Position numbers and translations under genes: made by a program
The notes under the pieces: model-generated
Database searches by the model: none
What the model was told of the DNA's origin: nothing
The model's input: the letters and a program-made list of their open reading frames with translations, nothing else
Part shown: positions 25,360 to 34,418 of the stretch, one piece after another
How positions within the stretch are numbered: position 1 is the stretch's first letter
Layout: each line of letters opens with the position of its first letter
Assembly: GCA_937895345.1 (NCBI GenBank)
Contig: CALAWP010000061.1
Coordinates: 58,774-122,773, forward strand
Length of the DNA stretch: 64,000 nt
DNA from: an uncultured Paenibacillus sp.
GTDB taxonomy: Bacteria > Bacillota > Bacilli > Paenibacillales > Paenibacillaceae
Direction: 5' to 3'

Positions 25360-26194
25360 ACATGAGGGGAGCGGCGGACGGCGGCTGATCCAAATGGCGA
25401 AGCGGCTGGGCTGGGAAAGCGCGCTGCCGGGCAGCCGCCGAGCAAAGCCGGGCGCCGTCGTCTATTCCAATTATCGGCTCAGCTTGCGAGAGTTGATTGC
25501 GTCGTCTGCGGCGGGCTGCGCACTTATGTTCGGTACGGCGTATCTGTTTTACCGCTCCGTTCCGCTGGCCGCCTTTCTGAGTCTGGCCGGCGCGGCGGCC
25601 CCCCGCTTCAGGCAACGGTCGCTGACGGAACGCCGGAGAAAAAGGCTGAAGCGGCAGTTTAAGGAAGCGCTCTTTTCGCTTGCTTCGTCACTTGCCGCGG
25701 GACGTTCGCTCGAAAATGCGTTTCGCTCGACGTTGGACGACTTGAAGCTGTTGTATACCGATCCCGCCACCGACATCTTGCTGGAATTTCGAACGATCTG
25801 CCACCGTTTGGAAAACGGCGAGCCGATCGAAGGCGCGCTGCGCGACTTTGCGGAACGGGCGCAAATCGAGGAAATTACGCAGTTTGCCGAAACGCTGGCG
25901 GCATGCAAGCGCTCCGGCGGAGATCTGCTCGAAGTGATGAGACGCACCTCCACCGTGATCGGCGAGAAGCTTGGCGTGGAAGAAGAAATTAACGTCATGA
26001 TCGCCCAGAAAAAATTCGAAGCCAAAATGATGATGGCCGTGCCTTTTGTTTTTCTAGGTTTTTTAAGCTTGGCGGCTCCGGATTACATGGCTCCGCTGTA
26101 CGGCGGGATCGGTTACGCGCTTCTGACGGCGGCGCTGCTTCTGCTCCTGTGCTGCTTTTGGCTCATCCATAAATTGATGTCGATTCGGATATAG
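25343..26194 (+). CDS. tadB: Tad inner-membrane platform protein TadB (T2SF family)
   Basis: Membrane platform subunit on which TadA acts. It is 283 residues: two N-terminal helices (about 50-85), a cytoplasmic helical T2SF domain (about 100-225; SLASSLAAGRSLENAF and TLAACKRSGGDLLEVM), then two C-terminal helices. ATG 25343 is set by AAAGGAG at 25329-25335 and overlaps the end of tadA. The open frame continues upstream but has no other ribosome binding site. Confidence 0.9.
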   Translation: MKKPLKHEGSGGRRLIQMAKRLGWESALPGSRRAKPGAVVYSNYRLSLRELIASSAAGCALMFGTAYLFYRSVPLAAFLSLAGAAAPRFRQRSLTERRRKRLKRQFKEALFSLASSLAAGRSLENAFRSTLDDLKLLYTDPATDILLEFRTICHRLENGEPIEGALRDFAERAQIEEITQFAETLAACKRSGGDLLEVMRRTSTVIGEKLGVEEEINVMIAQKKFEAKMMMAVPFVFLGFLSLAAPDYMAPLYGGIGYALLTAALLLLLCCFWLIHKLMSIRI

Positions 26195-26206
26195 GGGGGA
26201 TTGACG

Positions 26207-27094
26207 TTGGTTGAAGCTTTGACGGCAATCGGGTTGGCGGCGGCTTGGCTGTATATCGTCGGATTGTCGGCGCTGCGGCAGCTCGCCGTGCCGCTGACGG
26301 GCCGGAGCCATAAGCTCCGTCAGCCGGATCGGACGCCGTTTGGACGGCTGCTCTTGATTGAACCGTTTGACCGGCTGCTGGAGAGGCTGCGGGTATACGA
26401 AGCGCTAAGCGTACAATTGGACGGCTACCATATGAAGCTGTTCGTGCTGAAGGGACGCGCATGGACTTTCGACATGACGAAACGGGATATTGCGACGTCC
26501 GTCGGCTTCGGGTATGCCGCGCTGACGGGAAGCGCCTGGCTGGCTTGGCTTGGAGGTGAACCTTTGCTTCTGCCTGTTGGCGGATTTGCGGCGGCCGCCT
26601 TGAGCTGCAAAGGCTATGCGGAAGCGGGAAGGAAGCTTGAACGCAGAAGGAAGCTGATCGTCTCGGCGCTGCCGGAAATGATGAGCAGGCTGATGCTGCT
26701 GGTCGGGGCCGGCGAGACGGTGCAGCGCGCCTTTGTCCGCTGCATGAGGGGCAAGGAGGAAAGCGAGCATCCGCTGGACCGGGAATGGAGAACGGCGGCA
26801 GCCGAGCTGCACAACGGTCAATCGTTCGCCCAAGCGCTGGAGCGGTTCAACCGAAGCTGCGCGGTGCAGGAAGTTTCCGTTTTTACGACGGTTATGCTTC
26901 TGAATTACAGGAGAGGAGGCGAACATTTCGTATTGGCGGTCAGAGAGCTGTCCTATGCCTTATGGGAGAAGCGAAAGTCGATTGCCCGCGCCAGCGGCGA
27001 GGAGGCTTCCTCCAAGCTGGTTTTCCCGCTGGTCGGCATTTTGCTCGTGATGATGGTGTTGGTTGCAGCCCCGGCGTTTTTGTTGATGGGATAA
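26207..27094 (+). CDS. tadC: Tad inner-membrane platform protein TadC (T2SF family)
   Basis: Second platform subunit, partner of TadB. It has 295 residues with an N-terminal helix, a membrane pair near 95-140, a T2SF domain (LPEMMSRLMLLVGAGETVQRAF and later VFTTVMLLNYRRGGEHFVLAVREL), and a C-terminal helix (LVFPLVGILLVMMVLVAAPAFLL). TTG 26207 has AGGGGGG seven bases upstream; TTG 26201 directly abuts that site and is less likely. It starts 12 bases after tadB. Confidence 0.88.
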   Translation: MVEALTAIGLAAAWLYIVGLSALRQLAVPLTGRSHKLRQPDRTPFGRLLLIEPFDRLLERLRVYEALSVQLDGYHMKLFVLKGRAWTFDMTKRDIATSVGFGYAALTGSAWLAWLGGEPLLLPVGGFAAAALSCKGYAEAGRKLERRRKLIVSALPEMMSRLMLLVGAGETVQRAFVRCMRGKEESEHPLDREWRTAAAELHNGQSFAQALERFNRSCAVQEVSVFTTVMLLNYRRGGEHFVLAVRELSYALWEKRKSIARASGEEASSKLVFPLVGILLVMMVLVAAPAFLLMG

Positions 27095-27128
27095 CGAATA
27101 TACGGATACGAGGAAAGGATGATTTGCG

Positions 27129-27350
27129 ATGCGGAATTTCAAATGGAAGCTGATGACGGCGATGACTCCGATGAACGTGCGCTGGAGATCGTTCTGGAAA
27201 GAAGAAAAAGGGCTGGGCACGCTGGAGGTGATCTTGATTATTGCGGTGGTCATCATTATCGCGCTGCTGTTCAAAGACTGGATCATCGGCGTCATTAACG
27301 GTTTGATGGATAAAGCGGATGAGCAAGCGGATCAAATCTTTAACAATTGA
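27129..27350 (+). CDS. Flp-type prepilin (Flp1-like)
   Basis: A 73-residue protein with the layout of a Flp pilin: basic leader, then EEKG-LGTLE with a Glu at position +5 after the likely cleavage Gly, one hydrophobic helix (VILIIAVVIIIALLF), and a short polar tail. It is therefore the best candidate for the major pilin, processed by the prepilin peptidase encoded downstream. ATG 27129 has AGGAAAGGATG upstream. The 3' end overlaps the TadE-like gene by 32 bases. Confidence 0.87.
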   Translation: MRNFKWKLMTAMTPMNVRWRSFWKEEKGLGTLEVILIIAVVIIIALLFKDWIIGVINGLMDKADEQADQIFNN

Positions 27351-28038
27351 GGCCGCGGTCGAGTTGGTTCATGGGCAAAAGGGGAGCTTTACGCTCGAAT
27401 CCTCGCTTGTATTCCCGCTGCTGCTGGCCGTCGTGTTTACGTTTATGGCGTTCGGTCTCTATTTGAACCAGCAAACGATCGTGCATTATTCGGCGGCCGT
27501 TACGGCGGAAAGAGCGGCTTTTGCCTGGGACAACAGCCATCGCGAGCCGGGAAGCGGATTTTTGCCCGAGCCGCGGTACGACGGCCTTTACCGCCGGTTG
27601 GGGCAGGACGGGGCGATCGCCGCGCTGTTCGGGCTGACCGGGACGGAAGAATCCGCTTCCGTAACGATCGTTCCCGGAGGTGCGCCGGAGGGAGAGGCCG
27701 GGGGCGGATTGATCCGTACGAAGCTGTACAATGCCGCTTCATGGCTGGAAAGCTCCGGCTTGTCCTATACGGGGGAGGCGCGTTACGACGCGGGCGGTCT
27801 GAACCGCTACGTGCGGGTCAGCCTGAAGCATCCGCTGGGCTTGTCCGGCGGAAACCTGCCTGGAGGCAGAGTTCCCAAAGCGGCCTATTCCGGTACGATT
27901 ATTGATCCTGCGGAATTTATACGAACGGTCGATCTTGCGCGCTATTACGCCGCCAAGTTTCAAAACCGCGGGAAAGGCAAGGAGCAATCCAAATCCGAAG
28001 CCGGACAAGTGTTGGTCAAATACGGCGGCAAACCTTAG
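27319..28038 (+). CDS. TadE-like pseudopilin
   Basis: A 239-residue minor pilin-like protein. The prepilin-type N-terminus KG-SFTLESSLVFPLLLAVVF has Glu at +5 after Gly, then one membrane helix and an extracellular region with little similarity that I can name. ATG 27319 overlaps the Flp gene; its ribosome binding site is weak, so translation may depend on coupling. TadE-family proteins are thought to help pilus assembly or tip structure. Confidence 0.83.
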   Translation: MSKRIKSLTIEAAVELVHGQKGSFTLESSLVFPLLLAVVFTFMAFGLYLNQQTIVHYSAAVTAERAAFAWDNSHREPGSGFLPEPRYDGLYRRLGQDGAIAALFGLTGTEESASVTIVPGGAPEGEAGGGLIRTKLYNAASWLESSGLSYTGEARYDAGGLNRYVRVSLKHPLGLSGGNLPGGRVPKAAYSGTIIDPAEFIRTVDLARYYAAKFQNRGKGKEQSKSEAGQVLVKYGGKP

Positions 28039-28055
28039 TTGGGGAGTGATGGGCG

Positions 28056-30275
28056 ATGTTTCGCGGAGGATCGGGGTTATTGTTCAAGAAAGACGGAGCC
28101 GTAACCGTGTTTGCCGTCGTCGTATTGTCCGCCTTGCTGTTGTTTTTTGGCGTGCTGATTGATTATGCCCGCATAGCGGCAACGGAAAAGCTGTCCGAGG
28201 ATGCGGCCCGCGCGGCGGCAAGATCCGTCCTGTCGGCGTATGACGCTTATTTGTACGAGAGGTACGGCCTGTTTGGCCGGGGCGGTACCGAGGGCGAACA
28301 AATATTTCGCAGCGTGCTGGAAGGCAACCGGGGCGAAGCGGCGTCCGGGGCAGGGTTCGGGCTGTTGCGCACGCGGGTAGAAGGCGCCGAACTGCATACG
28401 GCTTCCGTATTGGGGCAGCATGAGGTGTTTGCGAGAGGCGTGTTGGAGGAGATGAAATACAAAGCACCCGTCGATTTTACGCTGGACGTCGTCTCCAAGT
28501 TTACGGCTTTGGCCGAACCGCTTAAGGAAGCTTCTGGCGCGATCTCGACGCTGGAGCAGCTTCGGAAGCTTTACGAACAAAGAGAAAGACATTTGGAACA
28601 GGTATTGCGGCTGCAACGGCAAGCCGCAGATGCCGCGGGGGCGAGTGAGGCGCTCGACATGGTCCCGGTCGAACCCGGGATGGGAGGAAGCGGTCATGCG
28701 GCCTCTCTCATTGATAGGTACGGCGAATACAGCAGCCAAAAGCTGCATGATTCCTCGTTGCCGGGAGACGAGGAGCCGGCGTTTGCCGAAGAAACCGCAA
28801 GCTATGAAGCGGAAGCGGCAGAGCTGGCCAGACAGCTGCGATGGCAAGGCAGCCGGCTGGAGCGGAGCCATGCCGAGCTAATGTCGAAGGCGGCGGGCGA
28901 GCTGGAGAAGGCGGAGCAATTGAACCGCCGGATGCAAGCGGAGCTGGAACGGGCACAAAGCGTCTCCCGCCCCGGATACGGCCAAGTCGCGGACAGCGGC
29001 GGAACGGGGGCGGAGGAGCCGTCGCTGCCGGACGGAGCCGCCGGCGAGCTGGCGCAATTGCGGGATTCCGGCGGCGAGCTGATATTGCCCGACAGCTGGT
29101 TTGCCGATTACGGAGCGGAGCTGCAGACGCAGGGTGCGGATAACGCTGCTTTTACGGGAGCGTTGGAGCTGCTGGCTATGCGTTTGTCGGCGGGTATTGG
29201 CGGGCCGCCGTCGGATCATGCGCATCGGGCTATGATTGCCGCCCTGGCGGACGCGAAGCGGAGTTACGCCCATTATGCAAGCTTGTATCTTCAGCCGGGA
29301 TCGCGGCTGCAGGAGCGGCAGCGCATCTTAAACAACGGCGATCTGAAAAGCAGGCTGAAGCGGCAGGAAGCGGAAACGCAGGCGAAGTGGACGCAAGCGA
29401 GGAACATGCTGAACGGATTTGCTTCGGTGCCCGATCAGGAGGAATACGTCCAGCAGTTTCAGCAAGTCCGCGAGCGGTACGAGCAAAATTTGCGGTTCAA
29501 CCAGCAAGCGGACAACAGCGTTCCGGCAGCCGCCCGTATGCCTTCGGGTGACGCCCACGACGCCGCCGAGCAGTCGGCCGGCATGATGGACAGCCTCTTC
29601 GCGGGTATGGGCAATATGCTGGAGCGAAGCAGGGATACGATTTATTACGGCGAGTATGCGATCGGGAAATTTGCTTCGTTTGATCCCGCGCTATTGCGGG
29701 ACTTGCTGGAATCCGGGGATAAGACGGCGGTATCGCAAGCGGCGTCCTTTCACCGGCAGGAAGCGGAATACGTCCTTTACGGCATTCATTCTCCGCTGGG
29801 CAACATTGCCGCGGCATATGGAGAGCTGTTTGCATTTAGGCTTGCGGTCCGAACGATGGAGGGGCTGATCGCCAGCCGCTCGCTGGGGCATCCGCTGCTC
29901 GTATTGTCGGCGGCGATTGCGTACGGCCTGGAAAAGACGATGGAGGACATGCTGTCGTTCGTTCGCAAAGGCTCGGCCCCCTTGTCCAAATACGCCAAGG
30001 TCGAGCTGACGTACGCCGATTACTTGCGGCTGTTCATGCTGCTGCACGGCGGCAGCGAAGAAAAGCGGCTGGCCCGTATGGCCGCGGTCATCGAGCAAAA
30101 CAGCGGGCTGACATTGTCCGAGGTGCCGTCTGGCGTAACGGGCGAAGCGAGGATTTCGGTCCGGCTCTGGTTTTTGCCCGGCGTCATGTCGCTGCTCGGC
30201 CGAATCAATCTGCTGGAGGGAAAGGTAAAGGGCAATCGTTATGAAACGGCAACGTTTATCGGCTGGTCGTATTGA
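28056..30275 (+). CDS. TadG-like protein, DUF5702 family
   Basis: A 739-residue surface or membrane protein. The N-terminus KKDGAVTVFAVVVLSALLLFFGVLIDYARI resembles TadG/Flp leaders but has Phe, not Glu, at +5, so processing by the peptidase is uncertain. It is followed by the conserved DUF5702 segment SAYDAYLYERYGLFG and a long region predicted to be helical and partly coiled coil (about 165-480; many Glu, Gln, Arg and Ala), then a hydrophobic C-terminal part. ATG 28056 is preceded by GGGGAGTG. It overlaps the next gene by 35 bases. Confidence 0.82.
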   Translation: MFRGGSGLLFKKDGAVTVFAVVVLSALLLFFGVLIDYARIAATEKLSEDAARAAARSVLSAYDAYLYERYGLFGRGGTEGEQIFRSVLEGNRGEAASGAGFGLLRTRVEGAELHTASVLGQHEVFARGVLEEMKYKAPVDFTLDVVSKFTALAEPLKEASGAISTLEQLRKLYEQRERHLEQVLRLQRQAADAAGASEALDMVPVEPGMGGSGHAASLIDRYGEYSSQKLHDSSLPGDEEPAFAEETASYEAEAAELARQLRWQGSRLERSHAELMSKAAGELEKAEQLNRRMQAELERAQSVSRPGYGQVADSGGTGAEEPSLPDGAAGELAQLRDSGGELILPDSWFADYGAELQTQGADNAAFTGALELLAMRLSAGIGGPPSDHAHRAMIAALADAKRSYAHYASLYLQPGSRLQERQRILNNGDLKSRLKRQEAETQAKWTQARNMLNGFASVPDQEEYVQQFQQVRERYEQNLRFNQQADNSVPAAARMPSGDAHDAAEQSAGMMDSLFAGMGNMLERSRDTIYYGEYAIGKFASFDPALLRDLLESGDKTAVSQAASFHRQEAEYVLYGIHSPLGNIAAAYGELFAFRLAVRTMEGLIASRSLGHPLLVLSAAIAYGLEKTMEDMLSFVRKGSAPLSKYAKVELTYADYLRLFMLLHGGSEEKRLARMAAVIEQNSGLTLSEVPSGVTGEARISVRLWFLPGVMSLLGRINLLEGKVKGNRYETATFIGWSY

Positions 30276-31245
30276 ATGGGCCAGTGGTTGGGCCAAAGCC
30301 GCGCGAGAAGGGCTCATACGCGGCCCGCAAGGATCCATCGTCTTGGAAGCGGCGGTCGTCGTTCCTCTTATCCTTATTGCGTTGATTGCATTCTCGCTTT
30401 TGATCTCGCTTTGCGGCGCCCAAATGGCGCTTCATTCGGCGGCCTCGCAGGCTGCCAGAGGGATCGCCGCCCACATCTACCCCGTCGAGCTGGCGCGGGC
30501 GCAGGCGGCTTCCAGCCAAACGGCGGCTGCCGCAGAAGAGGCTTCCGCCGCGCTGCCGGGTTGGACGGAGGCGGCGGCGGACATCGCCGAATGGCTTCCC
30601 GAGCCTGCGGGAGAGCTGGTATCTTCCGCTCTCCGGGGCGACTGGTCGGCACTGGAGAACATGGCGGCAACGGAGCTGGGGAGACATGTCGTCGAACCGT
30701 ACGTCCGTCAATACGTGAACGAGTCGCTGCTTAAGCCGGAAAGGGTAAAGCTCGCCAAGCTTGCGCTGCCCGATCTTCAACACAAGGAAGAGCCCTACGT
30801 TGTCATTGCTCTTGAATACGAGTACCCGGTGAAGCTGCCGTTTGTGCGCAAAGCGATCGTGCTGAGAGAGCAGGCTTTCGAGCGGGTATGGGTCAGCGAC
30901 AAGGCGGCGGCCGCATACGGCAGCGAGCGGGGAGAGGACGATGCGATGCCGATACAGATCGTATCGATCGAACCGGCGCCGCTCCGTCCCGGCCATAAAG
31001 CGACGGCGATCGTCAAGACCGAGCCGGGCGCCGCGGTTTCGCTGGACGTCGTATACAAAAGCGGCTCCAGCAAGGCGAAGCATCTGGGTCAAACGACGGC
31101 GGACGAGGAAGGTTATGCCCGATGGACCTGGCACGTTTCGGGCAATACGACGCCGGGCATCTGGCATTTGACGGCGTCTTCGGTCGACGGACGGGGAAGC
31201 GCGTCCAAACATTTTGCGGTGGAAAAGAAACCGGCAGACGGATAA
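30241..31245 (+). CDS. TadE-like protein with C-terminal Ig-like domain
   Basis: Prepilin-type N-terminus GPQG-SIVLEAAVVVPLILIALI (Glu at +5) marks a second TadE-like protein, 334 residues long. The mid-region is helical. The last 90 residues (about 240-330; QIVSIEPAPLRPGHKATAIVKTEPGA, then WTWHVSGNTTPGIWHLTASS) look like a bacterial Ig-like beta-sandwich, suggesting a surface-exposed module. ATG 30241 lies inside the end of the DUF5702 gene. The family is clear from the N-terminus; the Ig-like domain is inferred. Confidence 0.8.
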   Translation: MKRQRLSAGRIEWASGWAKAAREGLIRGPQGSIVLEAAVVVPLILIALIAFSLLISLCGAQMALHSAASQAARGIAAHIYPVELARAQAASSQTAAAAEEASAALPGWTEAAADIAEWLPEPAGELVSSALRGDWSALENMAATELGRHVVEPYVRQYVNESLLKPERVKLAKLALPDLQHKEEPYVVIALEYEYPVKLPFVRKAIVLREQAFERVWVSDKAAAAYGSERGEDDAMPIQIVSIEPAPLRPGHKATAIVKTEPGAAVSLDVVYKSGSSKAKHLGQTTADEEGYARWTWHVSGNTTPGIWHLTASSVDGRGSASKHFAVEKKPADG

Positions 31246-31337
31246 CGCTTGTCTTGCGGCGGGAATGGCGGGAAAGATGAGATGAGAAAGTATGAGAGCC
31301 GAGATCGGCAAGGAAGAGGGAAGCGGGGCATGCGGCG

Positions 31338-31853
31338 ATGAAAGAAACGGTCATTGCGGCGGCCGTCGCCATGCTTTTGGCGGCCGCCTGGGTAACGGAT
31401 ATGAGGACGCAAACGATTCCGAACCGGCTGACATTCGGATTTTTGGGAGCGGGACTCGTCTTTCATCTGGCTTGGGGCGGCAGGGAAGGGCTGATGTTTG
31501 CTTTGTTCGGCTTTGCCGCGGGCTTCGTTCCTTTGCTTTTGCTATATGCCGCAAAAGGATTGGGAGCCGGCGACGTCAAGCTGTTCGGAGCTGCGGGAGC
31601 GTGGATCGGGGCTCACGCGGTGCTGCAGCTCATGTTGTATTCGATTCTGTACGCCGGAGCTATAGGAGCCGCCTTGCTGGTGCTCCGCCGGCCAAAGTGG
31701 CGCCGCGCGGCCGCAGGGGCATGGAGACGGCTGGCGCCGGCCGGATGGAGCCGATATGTACGATGGGCGTCGTCCGGCAACGCATTTCCGTTTATGGCGG
31801 CGGTCGTTCCGGCTGCGGCCACGATCGGCGCCGCGGCGATGGGAACGCATTAA
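31338..31853 (+). CDS. Prepilin peptidase (A24 family, TadV/CpaA type)
   Basis: Aspartyl membrane peptidase that cleaves the leaders of the Flp and TadE-like proteins. The short form (171 residues) without methylase domain is usual for Tad loci. Catalytic residues are D21 (VTDMRTQTIPNRL) and D79 in the GAGDVKLF motif. The rest is hydrophobic helices. A 92-base gap separates it from the preceding gene, longer than elsewhere in the operon, but no terminator is visible. Confidence 0.92.
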   Translation: MKETVIAAAVAMLLAAAWVTDMRTQTIPNRLTFGFLGAGLVFHLAWGGREGLMFALFGFAAGFVPLLLLYAAKGLGAGDVKLFGAAGAWIGAHAVLQLMLYSILYAGAIGAALLVLRRPKWRRAAAGAWRRLAPAGWSRYVRWASSGNAFPFMAAVVPAAATIGAAAMGTH

Positions 31854-31868
31854 AGATACGAAAAGGAG

Positions 31869-33434
31869 ATGAAGCGACGCGTGCATGCGTTTCGAATCGA
31901 TTATGCCATGAATCGCGGTCACGAAATGCTGCTTGACCGGGAAAGCGGCATCCGCAGAAACGATTTGGAAGAAATAGAGCTGCAAATGCTCCGCTCGCAG
32001 CGCATTCCGTATTTGCTGCCCGTCGATTGGCTGGAGATGGACGGCTGCGTAACTTTTCGGTATTCGCTGGACGGGACGAGGATGCTTGTCCACCGCCTGC
32101 AGCAAGAGCCGTTGACGATGGAGCAATATTACGGACTTGTGCTGGCGGTAACGGACGTCTTGCTGGACTGCAGGGAATATATGCTTCGTCCGGAAAGCTT
32201 TCTGCTGAGCGAACCGTTTATATTCGCGGGAGAGCGTCCCGGCGATCTTCGATTCGTCTATGTCCCGCTCCGCCAACGGGAGGGCCACGGTTACGATGAG
32301 GCCGGCAGCGGGCTTCTTCGGCTCTTGGTCCGTTGGACCTCTTATGTTGCCGATATCGACGGGGCGGGGCTGCAAAAGCTTCTGCAGCTGCTGGGCGGAG
32401 GCGGATGGCCTTTAAAGGAGCTGCGCGAGACGGCGCTGGAGCTGATCGGGGACATTCGGCCGCTCCGCCCCGACGGAGCGGGAGAAAGGCCGGGCGGCCC
32501 GGCGGCTTCGTCCGCCGCCGGACCGGTTCCCGCCGTGCCGCCCGCCGCCGGTTCCTATTCGAGCTCGGCGGTCCATGTATTGAAGCCCGCCTCCGTTCGG
32601 CAAACCGGCGCAAGTTCGACCGGGATTCACCCGATGGAGCGCTCTCCCGTATCCGCAGGCGGTCCGGAAGAAGCGAATGAGCTCGCATTTGAGGAAGACG
32701 AAGCCCGGCCCAACGGCCGGCGCGGCTGGCTTATGTCGGCGGCCGGCTTGGTGGCGGCGGCCTGCGTTTGGAGGTTTGTCTACCTGGCTTCCCCTTCCAT
32801 GCGAAGTTTGCTGATCAGCGGCGGAATGACGCTGCTGCTAGGTGCGGGGATCTTTTACATTTGGCGGCGCGGCGGTGCGTTGCTGATGACGGAAGGGCAA
32901 GAGGAGGAGGACGGCTTTGAGCCGTTTATGCCCGACACGGGCCGGCTGAGGAAGAAGAAGCATTGGCCGGAGCCGGAAATTCATCCGCCGGAGAGCACGA
33001 CCAGCTCTCTGGGAAACCAGGCAATACCGTCCGAAGGCGTTCGGGCAGCCGTCAATAAGCCCGCCGCGGCTCCGACGATGCTGCTTGGCCGGGAAGCGGG
33101 CGGCGCTTCGGAAGAGCAGATATGTCAAACGGCGTGGCTTAAACGGTTATGGAGAGGCAAGGAGGAAACGATTCCGCTGGAGTCTCCGACGTTTCGGATC
33201 GGGAGGGCAAGCGAGCAGGTCGGTTACTCGGACGAGGCGGACGGGGTATCCCGCGTCCATATTGAAATCGAAAGGATCGACGGCGTACACCATATTAAGG
33301 ATCTCGGTTCGCGGAACGGCAGTCTGTTGAACGGCCAGCTGATGATTCCTTACAAAGCGTACAAGCTGTCCGCGGGCGATACGTTCGTGCTTGCCGGCGA
33401 AAAAGGACCGGTCTATACCCTGGTTTCGGGCTGA
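31869..33434 (+). CDS. DUF6382-FHA domain membrane protein
   Basis: A 521-residue protein with three parts: an N-terminal cytoplasmic region (about 1-195) matching the DUF6382 domain found in Firmicute Tad loci; a Pro/Ala/Ser linker and two membrane helices (about 285-335); and a C-terminal FHA domain (about 435-515) with the phosphothreonine-binding pattern FRIGRA, SRVHIEI, and DLGSRNGSLLNG. FHA domains read Ser/Thr phosphorylation, so the pilus may be under kinase control. It is the last gene of the operon, and its stop lies within a hairpin. Confidence 0.85.
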   Translation: MKRRVHAFRIDYAMNRGHEMLLDRESGIRRNDLEEIELQMLRSQRIPYLLPVDWLEMDGCVTFRYSLDGTRMLVHRLQQEPLTMEQYYGLVLAVTDVLLDCREYMLRPESFLLSEPFIFAGERPGDLRFVYVPLRQREGHGYDEAGSGLLRLLVRWTSYVADIDGAGLQKLLQLLGGGGWPLKELRETALELIGDIRPLRPDGAGERPGGPAASSAAGPVPAVPPAAGSYSSSAVHVLKPASVRQTGASSTGIHPMERSPVSAGGPEEANELAFEEDEARPNGRRGWLMSAAGLVAAACVWRFVYLASPSMRSLLISGGMTLLLGAGIFYIWRRGGALLMTEGQEEEDGFEPFMPDTGRLRKKKHWPEPEIHPPESTTSSLGNQAIPSEGVRAAVNKPAAAPTMLLGREAGGASEEQICQTAWLKRLWRGKEETIPLESPTFRIGRASEQVGYSDEADGVSRVHIEIERIDGVHHIKDLGSRNGSLLNGQLMIPYKAYKLSAGDTFVLAGEKGPVYTLVSG

Positions 33435-33444
33435 CCGGTCCTTT
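33402..33444. terminator. Hairpin overlapping the end of the FHA gene
   Basis: Perfect 12-bp arms AAAGGACCGGTC (33402-33413) and GACCGGTCCTTT (33433-33444). The plus-strand stop codon lies at the base of the right arm. The minus strand has five U after the stem, so it is a good terminator for the convergent epimerase gene and a weaker one for the Tad operon. Confidence 0.7.
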
Positions 33445-33485
33445 GACTAACGGTGTTATTTCGGTACTTAGACGGGACGTTCGTT

Positions 33486-34391
33486 CTATGGTCGAGGGCT
33501 GCCTGTCAGCTGCCGCAGCGCGCTGTCCAGCGTCGGATAACGGAATTCGAAGCCGTTGTCCAGCGCCTTTTTGGGCCAGACGCGCTGACCCCCCAGCAGC
33601 AATACGGACATTTCGCCGAACAACGCCTTCATGGCGAAGGCGGGAACGGGCAGCCAATGCGGTCTGCCCATCGCGCGCCCGACCGCTCTGCCGAATTCGT
33701 CGTTCGTGACGGGGTCGGGGGCCGAAGCGTTGACGGGGCCGCTTATCTCCTGGTGATCGAGACAGAACAAAATGAGGCGGACCATGTCGTCAATATGGAT
33801 CCAGGACAGCGGCTGCTTCCCGCTCCCGATCCGCCCGCCGCCGAAGAAGCGGTACGGCAGCGCCATGAGCGGGAACGCGCCTCCCTTGCGGTCGAGCACG
33901 ACCCCGATGCGCAGCTTCACGAGCCGCTTGGCCGGTATCTCGTCCGCGGCAGCTTCCCATTGCCGGGCGACCTCCGACAAATAGTCGGTTTCTGCCGTCG
34001 GGCTTTCTTCGTCGACGAGCGTATCGCCTTCGCTGCCGTATACGGCAGAGCCTGACGCGTTCACGACCGCTCCAGGAGCGGCGCCTAAAGCTTGGACAAG
34101 CTCCGCGACGCGGGCGGCCGACCAAATTCTCGATTCGAGAATCCGTTGCTTGGCGGCCGGGGTCCAGCGCTGGTTAATCGTTTCGCCGGACAAATTGACA
34201 ATGGCGTCCGTTCCGCGCAGCGGGGAGGCGTCCCGGCTCAGCTCCTCCCAGGAGATGCGCCCGATCCGTCCGTCGTACGCGCCTTCCCCCCGGCTTCGCG
34301 AAACGATCCAAACATCGTCGCCCCGGTCCGCCAGCGCTTGCACAAGCGCCTTGCCGATAAATCCGGTCCCGCCCGCGACGGCTACCTTCAT
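33486..34391 (-). CDS. TIGR01777 family NAD-dependent epimerase/dehydratase-like protein
   Basis: SDR-fold protein of 301 residues, related to Bacillus YfhF and cell-division-associated SulA-like proteins in other bacteria. The nucleotide site is VAVAGGTGFIGKALVQAL. Family landmarks are IVNLSGETINQRWTPAAKQ, ASGSAVYG, SWIHIDDM, and the C-terminal DUF1731-like part LGEMSVLLLGGQRVWPKKA. Its substrate is unknown. ATG 34391 is preceded by a GGGATGAAGG context. It stands apart from its neighbours functionally. Confidence 0.92.
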   Translation of the reverse strand: MKVAVAGGTGFIGKALVQALADRGDDVWIVSRSRGEGAYDGRIGRISWEELSRDASPLRGTDAIVNLSGETINQRWTPAAKQRILESRIWSAARVAELVQALGAAPGAVVNASGSAVYGSEGDTLVDEESPTAETDYLSEVARQWEAAADEIPAKRLVKLRIGVVLDRKGGAFPLMALPYRFFGGGRIGSGKQPLSWIHIDDMVRLILFCLDHQEISGPVNASAPDPVTNDEFGRAVGRAMGRPHWLPVPAFAMKALFGEMSVLLLGGQRVWPKKALDNGFEFRYPTLDSALRQLTGSPRP

Positions 34392-34418
34392 CCCCGATCC
34401 GCCCTTTCCCGGCTTAGT

